Shown: positions 31,888 to 43,875 of the stretch, one piece after another
How positions within the stretch are numbered: position 1 is the first letter of the stretch
Layout of the letters: each line of letters begins with the position of its first letter
From: Allium sativum
Lineage: Eukaryota; Streptophyta; Magnoliopsida; Asparagales; Amaryllidaceae
DNA: 64,000 bases
Direction: 5' to 3'
Assembly: GCA_030737875.1 (NCBI GenBank)
Contig: CM060912.1
Span: 125,456,493-125,520,492 of the forward strand
Notes under the pieces: model-generated
The model's input: the letters and a program-made list of their open reading frames with translations, nothing else
Told to the model about the DNA's origin: nothing
Database searches by the model: none
Made by a program: the position numbers and the translations under genes

Positions 31888-34830
31888 AATCGTTTGTTTT
31901 TCAATATTGTCTCTCAAGAAATGATGTCTGATATCAATGTGTTTAGTTATGGAATGCTTTGAGGGTTTTTTAGATAAATTGCGGTTGTATTGTCATAATA
32001 AATTGTGGAATTAGACAAATTTACATTGAAATCTTTTAGTGTTTGCTGCATATATATATTACTTGAGCACAGGTTAGTGCAGCAGATATTTATTTATCTT
32101 TGCATGTTGACAGTGAAACACAATTTTGTTTCTTGCTGAACCAAGATATAAGTGATTTACCGATAAAGTGACATGTTCCACTTGTACTTTTACGATCCGT
32201 ACGTGATCCTCTAAAATCAGCATCACTATTTCAAAGGAACAGTCTTTCAGATAGAAGAGTCCAAAATCTTTTGTACTACTAAGATAACGTAATATATTTA
32301 ACTGCTCTCAAATGGGATTCTTTTGGATTAGCTTGAAAACGAGCACATAAGCAAACACTCATCATAATATCCGGTCTACCTGCAGTTAAATACATAAGTG
32401 AACCTATCATACTTTGATATAGTTTTTGATCGATACTTTTACCATTTTCATCTTTATCAAATGTGTCATCGTACTCATTGGTGAAGGTTTATTTGATGTG
32501 TTTTCCATTCCAAAATGTTTTATTAACTTAGTACAATATTTTTCTTGATTGATGAAAATTCCATTTGACAATTGCTTAATTTGCAAACCCATTAAGTAAG
32601 ATAGTTCTCCCATGTGTGACATTTCAAATTCATTGGTCATTATTTTTGAAAAATGTTGACATAATTGGTCATTCGTTGATCCAAAAATAATGTCATCTAC
32701 ATATATTTGCACTATTAGAATATCTCTATTAGCTTTCTTGATAAAAAGTGTTTGATCAACCTTTCTAATTTGAAATCCTGAATTTAATAAATAAGTTTTG
32801 AGACATTCACCAAGCACGAGGTGCTTGTTTCAAACCATATAATGCCTTTTTCAGTTTAAAAACATGATCAGGATATTTTTCATGAGCAAATAGTGGAGGT
32901 TGCTCAACATATACTCGTTCTTTAATATAACCATTCAAGAAAGCGCTTTTAACGTCCGTCTGATATCTAGTTTAAAGTTATGATGACAAATGTATGCTAA
33001 TAGGATTCAAATTGCTTCTAGTCACGCGACTAGAGCAAAAATTTCTTCATAATCTATGCCTTCTTCTTGATTGTAACCTTATGCAGCAAGTCTAGCTTTA
33101 TTTCTAGTGATATTACCCAATTCATCTGCTTTATTTTTGTAAACCCATTTTGTTCCAGTAACAGTTTGATTAGTTGGTCTTGAACTAATTCCCAGATTTC
33201 ATTACGTTCAATTTGATTTAGTTCTTCTTGCATCGCAATTATCCAATTTTCATCTGTAGATGCTTTTTTAGGGTTTTTGGGTTCGATATTTGATAAGAAG
33301 GCTACATTGCTTACTAAATTAAGTTGACTTCTTATTCTTGTGTTTGAAGTTATTTCTCCAATAATATTTTGAGTTGGATGGTCTCGTAATATTCTTAGTG
33401 GAGATCTAACTTCATTAACAGGAATATTTTGATTATTGGTATTATCTTGTGTTTCTGTGGTATTATTCTCTATGTTATCATGAACAATGTTTTCATCTTC
33501 TCTATATATATCAAAATCATCGTCATGTGGAGAATTATTTTTCATAATATCTAAACTAAATGAATTTTGAATAACATTTTCATCAAACGAAACATGAAGT
33601 GATTCTTCAATTTTACCGGTTCTCTTATTAAAAATACGATAAGCCTTGCTACACTTAGAATATCCTAAGAATATTCCTTCGTCAGATTTTGAATCAAAGT
33701 TTCCAAGCTGATCTTTTGTATTTAAAATAAAGCATTTAGAACCAAAAACTTTGAAATAAGATATATTTGGTTTTCTACCAGTAAAAAGCTCGTATGGAGT
33801 GTTTATAGTAACAGGTCGGATAGAAACATGATTCAAAACATAACAAGTTGTTGCAGCTGCTTCGGCCCAAAAATGTTTTGGCAGTGTACTTCCATTTAAT
33901 AATGTTCTTGCACATTCTTGTAAAATTATATTTTTACGTTCTACAACTCCTTTTTGTGGTGGAGTTCTAGGAAAAGAGAAATTATGAAAAATTCCTTTCT
34001 TTTGACAAAATAAGTCAAATTTCTCGTTTTCAAATTCTCCTCTATGATCACTTCGTATGTTCTTTATTTTTAAATCAGTTAAATTTTGAATTTGTTTGAC
34101 AAAATTCTTAAAGATATTATAACTTTCGCTTTTATTCTTTAAAAACATAGTCCAATTGTACCTTGAAAAATCATCAACAATTACAAACACATACCAACTA
34201 TGATTTATGGACTGAACTCGAGTTCGTCTGAATAAATCCATGTGTAGTAACTCAAGTGGTTGTAATATTGATATGACCTTTTTAGATTTAAAAGAGGATT
34301 TGGTTAACTTTCCAAGTTGATAAGCATTGCACAAATTTTCAGTTTTGAATTTTATTTTGGGTAATCCTCTTACAAGATCATTTTTAGATGTCTTGTTTAT
34401 TGTTTTAAAATTAATATAACAAAATCGTTTGTGCCATAATCAAGGATCATCGTCTTTGGCTAAAAACACATACTTAGATTATTATTAACTACCATATTTA
34501 AAATATAAATATTTTTGTCTCGATTTCCTTCAAAAATAAGATTTTGATTTGAATCAAATATGCTGCACTTATTATTAGAAAATGATATTTTAAAACCTTT
34601 ATCACATAATTGACTAATACGTAATAAATTGTGTTTTAAATCTTAACCAATAAAACATCCGAAATAAGAGGTGAATTAGATATACCATAATTGCTCACAT
34701 CGGCTTTGCCGATGATATATCCCTTGGAATTATCTCCAAATGTGACAGTTTCTCCTTTTGAGTAAATGATATTTGTTAGCATCTCCTTATCTCCTGTCAT
34801 GTGTTTTGAGCAACCACTATCTAGTATCCA
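31888..34830 (-). pseudogene. Copia pol: protease, integrase, RT, RNase H (decayed)
   Basis: Read on the minus strand. The protease motif DSGCSKHMTG begins at 34821. The pre-integrase zinc region is near 34440-34310, with its second Cys pair broken (CNAY for CNAC). The integrase core, to about 33500, shows MDLFRRT, VIVDDFSRY and the ERKN block. A linker rich in Asn and Asp follows. RT has YVDDIIFG with its codons near 32692-32703, then MGELSYLMGLQI. RNase H runs from about 32400 to the insertion point. Stops and frameshifts split the sequence, with longest open parts 33054-34334 and 32407-32817. It cannot make a full product. Confidence 0.9.
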
Positions 34831-35747
34831 TTTTCTTATATTTTGTTGAGTGGGCCTGCAAAAAATAATTAAAAAATTTCATTGGTACCCACTTCCTCCG
34901 TTAATGTCCTAATGGTTAAGTCTTAGGAAGCCAAACCCAAGAGGGTTCATGACCCTTTTTGAAAAAGTAATTATTATTATAATGAACGGAATCTAAAAAG
35001 TTTTTAATATATTTAATGCTAACAAGAACATTATTTGTGTTTGGAATCCATATACTAATATTTCCCGAGATTTTTTTCTTAGTAGAAATATTTAATTTAC
35101 TAATAGAAATTTCTGGTTTAGAAATTTTAGAGCTAGATTTCCTTTTTGAGTTCAATTTTTAATCATACCCTAGTCCTTCTTTTTACAGAAAACAAGTTGA
35201 GAATTTTCTAATATTTTAGATAAATTCTATCTTTCTTTGTTAAAGTTGTTAACATTTTTGTAAATATTTTCTAACTTAATTTTTAAACTAGAAATTTTCA
35301 ATTCTATAATTTTAACTTTAGTATTTAAATCATGATTCTCAGAAGCTAGTAAATCGTTTTTATTCTTTTGAGTCTCAATTTCTTGACTCGACATAGATAT
35401 CTGAGAATTTGCTACTGAAAGAGATTCTTGTAATTTTCTAATTTCATTTTCTAAAATTTCTTTCTCATCTTCTAAAAGATCTCTCTCAAATTCTGCTTTC
35501 TTTTAATCTTTGCTAGCTTGTTTAAACTTTCGCTTAAACATTTTCCTAGATTCTAAGATTTCAATATTAATTTCTACTAATTCATTAAAACTGAAATCAC
35601 TTACATCATTATCCTTAGCCATGAAGCATGTGTTTACTTACTCATTGTCACTATTGTCACTTTCAGAAGATGAATCTGAGTTGTCCCAAGTGACTGAAAA
35701 TGCTCGGTTCTTTGATTTTTCCTTTTTCCTATTTTTCTTTAATTCTG
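34831..35747 (-). pseudogene. Copia gag C-terminal / linker region, decayed
   Basis: This is AT-rich, Lys/Ser/Asn-rich coding remnant between the zinc knuckle and the protease. A 79-residue frame at 34916-35155 and heptad-like Leu/Ile/Glu stretches around 35200-35500 suggest a former coiled coil. Stops interrupt it and no domain beyond that is recognisable. Confidence 0.55.
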
Positions 35748-36498
35748 GATAATTCTTTTGATAATGTCCGGCCTTGTGACAATTAAAGCATTCTACTAGT
35801 GCAGGGTTAGGCTCTTTTGATGAAATTCTTTTTCACATTTTTGCTTTTCCCTTTTCTGTATTTTAGAAATCTTCTAAAATTCTTTACTATGAAAGCAATA
35901 TCTTCTTTATCTGAATTGGAATCTTCTTTCTTAGGGTGGAAAGCTAAATTTTTCTTATCTTGTACCTGTGCTTTCTTTGCCTGCAAATTTACTTCATAGG
36001 ACATTAGATTATCGATCAGCTCTTCTGGTTTCGTGGTAGAGAGATCATTAGCTTCTTCGATTGCTAACACTTTTCTCTCCTATTCGTCTGTTAAAGAGTT
36101 CAAAATTTTTGACACTGTATCAAAATCAGAATATTTTCTCCTAATCCTAACAAAGAGTGATAAATGTTTTGCAAACGTGAATACATATCATTTATGGATT
36201 TATTTTCATTCATCTTAAAATTTTGAAACTGACCCTTAAGCATAGATATTTTGCTTTGTTTAACTTTGTTAGTTCCTTCATGAGTAATTTTGAATGTTCT
36301 CCAAATTTCATATGCTGTGTTGCACATACAAATCCGGTTAAACTCGTTTCTATCTAGAGCACAATGCAACATGTTCATAGCCTTAGCATTGGAAGTAGCC
36401 TCTGCTTTTTCAGATGCAGACCATTCATTAAATAATGTAGTAGGTTGTGTGTACTCTTTTTGTGTGGTATTCCATGCATCAAAACTATTTGCTTGCAT
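35748..36498 (-). pseudogene. Copia gag, decayed
   Basis: Residues from 36498 down include NAKAMNMLHCALD, EIWRTF and KGQFQNFKM, typical of the UBN2-type copia Gag. They are followed in another frame by the Ser/Lys-rich part (36070-35807). A zinc knuckle at 35793-35749 reads CFNCHKAGHYQKNY, with the last Cys changed to Tyr. A frameshift near 36090 and the lost Cys show it is dead. Confidence 0.82.
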
Positions 36499-36664
36499 AT
36501 AAATCCTTATTCATGTAGCCCAATAACTATAGTTCATGTCGTTAAGGAAGGGTGGACTTGCATTGGATTGTCCTTCAGAATATCCGGTATTATTCCTAGT
36601 ACTAGTGTTATTATCCATATTGTCTACATATCAGATAATGGTTTTATGGTTAAATGATAACCTT

Positions 36665-36676
36665 GCTCTGATACCA
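36665..36676 (-). other. Copia primer binding site (tRNA-Met)
   Basis: GCTCTGATACCA on the plus strand is the complement of TGGTATCAGAGC. It lies just inside the 5' LTR of the minus-oriented copia element. The LTR may start at TGGTATG (36687) or a few bases earlier; the truncated partner LTR cannot settle it. Confidence 0.85.
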
Positions 36677-36686
36677 AATAAAAATT

Positions 36687-37785
36687 TGGTATGTATAACT
36701 AAAGCAGGATCTATATGGATATAGCGGAAATATAGATGATATACTAACTTAATATGCAATAGTTACGCATGTAAAAGTTAAGCTATAGAAATATATCAAA
36801 GGTAAATGCAATAAGAGACGACACCAGGAATTTTATACTGGTTCGGACTTCCCGCCCTACGTCCAGTCCCGGAGCTTCTCTTTGGAATTCACTATCACGC
36901 CCTCTCTTAATCCAGAGGAATAGGTCAGTACACCTGAGCCCCAATAAGGATGCCTCTCTCTTGAGCAACTATACAGGACTTCAACAACTACAAGTGTTTT
37001 GACTTCTGCTTTTTGTTCTTGAATCAACACAAATAGTCAACGGTTTAAGTACACTCTTCCTATAATCTTATCCTTGAGTATTTGAAATGAATGCGAATAT
37101 ATAAAGGAAGTTAGTTGCTTGTCGAATCAACATATGAGAAATGTTATCAAGGATTCAGCAAGTAACTTGAATTTGGGAGAGCTTTTGTTTGCAAAGTATA
37201 TAGAAGTTTAAATTAGAAAATAGAGAAGATATATTCGGAATTTGGTTATTTGGAAAACACGTTTGAAGTGTTTATATAATAGCAGAAAGGTAAAAATTCT
37301 TCATGAAGAGTTTTAAGCTAAAGAAGTTTCCATTTCCTTTCAGAAATGAAGAGATTTTTCTTCATGAATAGAGGCAACCTTTCAGAAAAATATTTGCTAT
37401 TTCGAATCAGTCGACTGGTTAAAAACCATCAGTTAACCGGTTGAATTAAACTTTAAATCCTTTGGATAAAGAACTTTTCAAAACTATCTGTTATGTACAA
37501 AAGTTCTTTGACCAGTCGACTGGTCATTTATCTACCAGTCGACTGGTAGAGCTGAGTTTGTATATTTCTGGCTTTTTAAAGCCATGTAAATATAAATATA
37601 TATGTATATATACTTTGTTTTGAATATTTGTGTTATACTTGAGGATAGATTTTAACATAATTCTAACACGACTCAATGTATGTGTGTATATATATACATA
37701 TATACATATATATAATCTTATTTCTATAACATGATTTCCATTGCTACTTCTTTTGTTGGCATTAATCGAAATCTTGTTTTCAACA
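36687..37785 (-). repeat. Copia 5' LTR (about 1.1 kb)
   Basis: It ends GTTTTCAACA, matches the truncated left LTR along its common part and carries two perfect 14-base palindromes. The inner boundary is tentative. Confidence 0.85.
37511..37547. repeat. Two palindromes ACCAGTCGACTGGT
   Basis: Perfect copies at 37511-37524 and 37534-37547 are separated by nine bases. In the other copia LTR (about 17100-17150) both are mutated to imperfect forms. Confidence 0.9.
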
Positions 37786-39642
37786 ATATCTCAGCCACAA
37801 ATCTTACCTGCTAGTATGTTATGAGGAGGGGGTCAGAACACAAGTTCTGGTGACTAGATTTAAACTACACATTTTGGATAATCCTACATATATCGTTCAA
37901 TAACATTTTCTTATTTATTAGGCCACTTGGGTTAACATCACTTAAGGCTTACACACACGTCGTACCGATCTACTTCCCAGTGGATTAACCTAATACAACA
38001 TATGTGTAGCTATCCCCAACATTAAGGTACACCCCATGGTACCCCATTCGCATGGTCTTAGCCGTAACGCCATAGAAATATATGCAATCCCTCATCCTAT
38101 GCCTGAACGATGTACGTATCTCTGTATAACCATGCTACATTATGCATAGAACCGCCATCGCCATGCCACGTAAGCATACAGACTGTCACCTTCGATTGTA
38201 TCAGATTCCATCACAGAGTAATGCCCTAGAGTCTACTATACACCACCCCGAGTAGACACGCATGTATCTAGACTTTCTCCCGTATGTATCGTCAATCGTA
38301 CCCGATGGCTTAACCTTTACGATACACCATCCGAAAACGGTATGTATGTATCCACACGTACTGTCTACTGTGCATCGAGTTCCATAACAGGGCTGTATCA
38401 CAAACACGAAACTCGATCTAGAGCTTTTTCAGATATCTATATACACAGACGTTATGATATGCATTTTCAGTGGCTATGGTCCTACCCGACAACTCCCTCA
38501 ACTAGTGAAAGACAAACAGAATTGAGAGCTAGTGACGTGGCCCAGAAAACAACAAACAACATCCTAATTAGCCTGTCCCACAACCAAAGCCTTGATAGAG
38601 AAAGGTCGATGATTTGTAGGTCTAATTCTCCGTCTTTCCGCATCACGCATCACGCTGACTGTCGATGATTGGTACCCGATGACGGTTATCAAATAGATGG
38701 TTAGACCCGCCCAAAGGCAAATAGATAAAATGGCCGTAACCCACCTAGTCACAAGGCAACCGGATCGTCAAATCACCTATGCTACCCTACAGCCTTCTGA
38801 CTGCCTATTGTCGTGGCAGTCAAGGTATACACATCGGGTAGTAACGAACTGACCTAACATTGCGAGCACAACCTGAATGGTGCCACTGCACAAAGGACTA
38901 CCATGTGTACCTTCCATGTCCCCGAAAGCTGCGTGCCTCCCTTTCCAGTCCTTGGAGCCAGCAGAATATCAGCAGAACAACTGGCAGTACAATCATGGAC
39001 ATGCACTCCCCTTCTTCCTCATAACACCAAGATGATCTACCCCATTGGGTTATTCATTTTCAGACGTACGGACTGGTCCAAGCGCCTTAGTTTTATGTGT
39101 TATTAGACCCTATGCCTAAACATTTAATTACGTGTTTGCTCTACCTTGTCAGATTTCCAGTTAACTTGGTTACTTCAATCATATTAACTTCTTATTCAAG
39201 TTACCGAGTCCCTCTTGCTTATTAATTTCAATTATATAACTTAACCCATTTATGTTCATTAATAAACCTTTAACATGTTGTCCTTATCAACAGTATTTCA
39301 GATTCTCAGGTTTTCCGATAACATGTTCTTCTTATCAGTAGGATTCAGATTCCCAGGTTTACAGATTACTTAATTTATAATTAAGTACAACTTATCTTAT
39401 TAAATAAGTTGTCTCATTCCCCCTACCGTTTAATATAACCTAAGTTATAATTTCCACTTTTCCCTAGGACAAGGCTACCTATTATCTTTCCTTTTCCCCT
39501 TCGGGTTTATTCATAATAGGTTATTATCATTCCCCGTTCATTCCAATTCTTTTATTGTTGTAACTTTCCTTCATTTCTATTAATTACAATCAATGCCATT
39601 AATTTTTATCCTGTTATATACATATATTCATATATATGTTTA

Positions 39643-39890
39643 TGCACCAGACCTCTCACATTAAGCCGACCACTTGTACATGCTGGATTTGTCGGGCGAT
39701 TCCAGGCAGAATTCTACCACAAGTTGGACTTAACCTCGTGTCTTTGCACCGTTATATGTACGTTTATGCACCAGACCCCTTACATTAAATTAACCACTTA
39801 TGGATGCTGGATTTGCCAAGCAGTTCCAGGCAAACTTCTACCCCAAGTTTAATTTGACCTCGTGTCTAAGTGCGGTTACAATTTTTTTGT
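39643..39890 (-). repeat. 124-bp tandem duplication in the outer LTR
   Basis: Two units starting at 39643 and 39767 share TGCACCAGACC, TTCCAGGCA and the GACCTCGTGTC or equivalent end. Read on the minus strand they have the same order of short motifs as the 111-bp pair in the Tekay-type LTR. The right LTR has the pair from about 45958. Confidence 0.7.
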
Positions 39891-40863
39891 TATTAGTAAA
39901 TTTAGGCATATTCATTCTTCTAAATTTTACTATAATTCTTACTTACAATATTTTGCCACAATAATGTTCATAACAAATGTTCATTGTAAATTTCATAATT
40001 ATAGTGTGTACAGAAATTCCGAATTCAGACAGGCGATTAATGGAAATGGGCTTTTACATAATGCCAATAGATTAAAGAGGTTACGTATTACAGGTTAACA
40101 GGTTCATACAACCCCAACAGATTAAACATATTTACTTAACCCCACAAACTCAACAGGTTTACTTACAGTTCCATTAACATGATCCACTTAATCCTGAATT
40201 AAGCCTACATATTTGCATGTTCATAAAACCCCAAATTTCTAGTCATATTCCATAGTACTTATTTCAACAGATTTCAGTAGGTTTAAAGTTCAATAGAGTA
40301 ATCATTTCAATAGATTACAACATGTTAAACATTTCAGCAGATTTATTATACATATTAATGGGGAATGCCAAATGATAAATATACCGTTATCAAAAAGGCG
40401 TATCTTAAATCCACTCACCTAATTGCTTTCCAATTCATGAATCTGGTCCAGACTAGCATTCCATGACTCTCCTAACTGGATCTAGAATATAAGCAACCAT
40501 GGATTCACAATTCTCAGATTAAAAGAAAAGGGAAGAAAGAGGAGGAATTTAATTTGACCAGATCCAAGAATTTACCTTACCTCGAACAAAATTATGAACA
40601 CCCATTTGCGGATATACATTCTTTTCCTCCAGACCCTGAATCAGAATTTCCTTAGACTAATTATTCTATTTTCTAAAGAGATTTGAGGAGGAATAAGAAT
40701 GTCAGAGTCTATACATCCTCTCAAAAAATATGATATTTAGGCTAGGCTCTACTAGCCTATTTATAGGTGTTCAAGATGTTATCGTACACGTGGCGTTGAG
40801 TCAGCAACGAACGTGGTTAGAAAAATAGTCCAGATTCATCAAATGAATCTGCTCGGATCAGGG

Positions 40864-40947
40864 GGGTCGACCCACATACCCCTCCGGGTCGACCCATCCC
40901 CCCTTGGGTCGACCTATAGGTCAACCTAGGCAGGTGTGGGTCGACCC
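40864..40947. repeat. GGGTCGACCC palindrome cluster
   Basis: Perfect GGGTCGACCC units lie at 40864, 40886 and 40938, with a mutated one between. The right LTR has four perfect units at 47184, 47196, 47216 and 47248. Confidence 0.9.
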
Positions 40948-41213
40948 ATTTGGGTCCAGCGGGGCGCATATACTTGTTTTTTAATGTTGTTGTTTTAAAT
41001 GTTAGTCACTTTCTTGTTTTACTTCTCTTGATTTATTTTCAATATTATATTTACATATAAACCCTTAAATGTATACAAAACTTCTAATGCCCAGTTTACA
41101 TGTATATATATACATGTGACTTTTGTTTCATTTTCAAAATTCAAAGGGTGTTATGTCGTTATTTAATTTTTACCAGATTTCTTTGATTGCAGTTTTACTT
41201 TGAACTTCTCTCT

Positions 41214-41247
<34 letters not shown>

Positions 41248-41652
41248 TATATATATATATATATATATTCACATATTTATTCATATACTTACATATCCAT
41301 GCTTGCATATATTTATAATTTTCATTGTATGCTCATATATACCTATTTTCTTCTTAGGACATGTATTATTTTAGCCGTTCCCCTAAAACCAAAATATGGA
41401 CTACATAGGATTTTGTTAACAAGATTAAAAACAATGGTGGTCATTGTTCCTTTTCTTTTACCTTCTTTTGATGTTTGTTATAGTATTTCATTTAAAGGTT
41501 TCTCTTTCATCTTAATTCTGTTTTCTGCAGTCCATAGGTCTAAATTGACCAGAAAATCACCACGGACGCAATGATGCTAATCCCGTGACCAAATTCTGGA
41601 ATCTCTTCAAATTTTATTTTATTTTACTTAATTAAAAATGTATGGTGTTACA

Positions 41653-41665
41653 TTCTCCCAACCTT
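41653..41665 (-). other. Outer element polypurine tract
   Basis: On the minus strand AAGGTTGGGAGAA directly precedes TGTAACA. The upstream context (AAATTTCAAGGAAGAAATTTTCT) is the usual gypsy lead-in, here described only by its position at 41666-41690. It fixes the element orientation as minus. Confidence 0.75.
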
Positions 41666-43861
41666 AGAAAATTTCTTCCTTGAAATTTAGTTAGGGTAAA
41701 ATTAGGTAATACCTCCCATAAATCACAACCATCATGTGTGCATCCAATTCTGCAGCCATCTGTGTACTAGTGCAAAGTATAATTCAACATAACAATTCAT
41801 GAATGAAATGAATGCCTGAGCGGTACCTCCTATATGAATGCAATTTTTTCTTGAAAATCTCTTCGAAAACATGATTCACACATCCTAAATATACTGGCAA
41901 TTTCTATGCGAATGCAATATTTGAAAACCAAAGTACTTTTCATCCAAATTTTTCCCACACTCTTACTGGGCAAGAGCGTAGTTCATCCAATTTTTGCATC
42001 CAAAACCCTACCAAGCAACTTTTTTTTTGAATTTCAGAAAAATCCGATTTTCTAAATTCGATTTCTTATGTTATAAAAAGGTATAAAACAGAAAGCTTCA
42101 CATCCTCCATTTTTCTTTTATTCACCTTTTACTATCCGTACTTGGATTTTATGTAACTACTACAAAAATTCCCTATTTTCCTATCTAAGAATAACCCACA
42201 TAAGAAAACATTCTTTATTACAGATTTAATTTTTCAACTTATCTTGGAAAAATTTACTCTTATTCACCTTTTCTCAAAATTTTCCATCTTTCTTTAACTG
42301 TCATGTTTGTTACATTACTGAATTTGTTGTTTCCTTTTTGGTTATACCATTATTCTTTTTCTTAGCTTATTTAACTTAATCCTCTGATCTAATTTTTAGT
42401 TTTAAATAAGCCTTATAGTCCTTCAACTAAAATAGGAAAACAAACACTCTGCACAACTACTATTAAGTGCCAAGAATCTCAGGACTATATCCCCCTCAGA
42501 AAGAAAAGTTCAAACCACGGGATCAATGACAGGTTTAAGTGCTACCCTAACTACCAAATAGGAGAAAAATAACAGAACGATCCTAACAAATATGTAATAA
42601 TAGGTTTTACCCCTAACAAGAAAATTAGCAACAGGATCTAAGCACTTACTTGCCCTTCACTATCTAGTAGTCACCATTAGTCCTAACCGTGTACCAACAG
42701 TCATTTTCAAGCAACACCCTAGACTTCTCAATGCTTACGCATTCTACGGAAACTTACCATTATTCCAAGATAATTCTCGCCATCTACTTCATAGCCTCAA
42801 AACTTTTCCTGTCTTCCCTAGGCACTAATCCTTACTTACTCCATACTTTTTAAAACACGGTTTGGCCTTTTCACTTCACTTTTCCTCCAAAAGTTAAAAG
42901 TATCAAAACTTTATTTTCCTCACCAAAACTTACTTTTTCCAAAACACAAAAACATGTCATCTCATAAAAATGTAAAACTTTTTTTCTTTCAAATCACAAA
43001 AACTGGAGTAGATAAGGACAACTATTTCTCAATCAGCGTACAACTTGTTCTTGCCTATAAGGTCAGTTTAGTTACTTATTACAGGTGCAAACATCTACTT
43101 TATTCTTAATTTCTACAACTTACTTTGTCCACCTAAAATTTTTTTATGTTAAAACAATTATAAAAAATGATTGTCTTTCTTTACTGAAAATTCTAGTTTT
43201 CAACAAAATGCACCACATTTTTTTTCATACCATATAACTTGATAACTAGCGAGCTATACATGCTCTATAATGTGCACTTTTTTTTGAGAGATTTCATTTT
43301 AGATAAAAATTTCATAAGAAATCACTGTTTCCAAAATATACCCCATTTTACATCAAAACACAATATGTATTTTTAAGATCAAAACTTGAAAACATCATAA
43401 ACCATCTTTCAAAAGCTTTTACAATTTCAAGTTCTTAAAAGTTAACAATGGGGTTAAACTCCAAGTGGGTTTCCTACTTAATTAGGCTTTCCTAGACGCT
43501 CCCACAAAGTCAATTCTCTTAACTATATACATTCCTAATCCATTTTTCTCTTTTTAACCTTTTTCCAATCCATAAGGTTTTACTGCAAAACCCATTAGTT
43601 TGAAATACTAACATACGGGATCCATCTTTCTCCAATACAAAGCATATTGTACACCTCCCACCCCAAATTACCTAAGGGTCTTAAATTTTCATATTCATTC
43701 CTTTAGTGTGCAAAACATATATCCCAATTCTTACCATATTCTGCTCTTTCTATTTAGTGGGTTCCTCATATGGATCTAGGTATATATATAAAATATATAT
43801 TTATATTTAAAAAAAATACAAATATGTTCACTTACTATCTATACAGGTATCCTAAACCTAG
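41666..43861 (-). other. Non-coding interior of the outer element
   Basis: About 2.2 kb of AT-rich, T/C-skewed sequence. No frame resembles Gag, protease, RT or integrase on either strand, and stops are dense. The element therefore depended on proteins supplied elsewhere. Confidence 0.8.
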
Positions 43862-43873
43862 GCTCTAATACTA
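43862..43873 (-). other. Outer element primer site, degraded
   Basis: GCTCTAATACTA matches the complement of the initiator tRNA-Met site at 10 of 12 positions and lies two bases from the right LTR. Together with the polypurine tract it shows the right LTR is the 5' LTR of the element. Confidence 0.7.
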
Positions 43874-43875
43874 GA

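Larger units (their letters stand above)
16486..37785 (-). mobile_element. Decayed Ty1/copia retrotransposon, minus orientation, interrupted by a Tat element
   Basis: Copia order is preserved on the minus strand: gag (36498 down), protease (34821), integrase (34440-33500), RT and RNase H (33250-31888, then 17812-17700). LTRs are at 36687-37785 (5') and 16486-17369 (3', missing about 190 bases at its outer end). The primer site is for tRNA-Met. LTR divergence is about 9 percent by eye in a sampled stretch. Many stops make it inactive. The CCHC gag, the pyrimidine tract that reads as a G-rich polypurine tract, and the UBN2-like gag suggest the Sire/Tork side of copia; the lineage is not certain. 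The Tat element at 17813-31882 is inserted in its RNase H region. Confidence 0.88.
37786..41652 (-). repeat. Outer element LTR, main left part
   Basis: It continues the LTR begun at 16316 and matches about 44090-48027 throughout, ending GGTGTTACA. It contains a 124-bp tandem pair (from 39643 and 39767), a GGGTCGACCC cluster (40864-40947) and TA microsatellites (41218-41270). About 59 bases holding the tRNA-like sequence of the other LTR are missing at about 41399. No gene is present. Confidence 0.9.

Noticed and set aside
38342..38668. 108-residue frame in the outer LTR
   Set aside because: It is inside an LTR, and the partner LTR does not keep the frame.
41200..41574. Tyr/Ile-rich frame over TA repeats (also 47520-47705 and 50875-51154)
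   Set aside because: These are translations of microsatellites.
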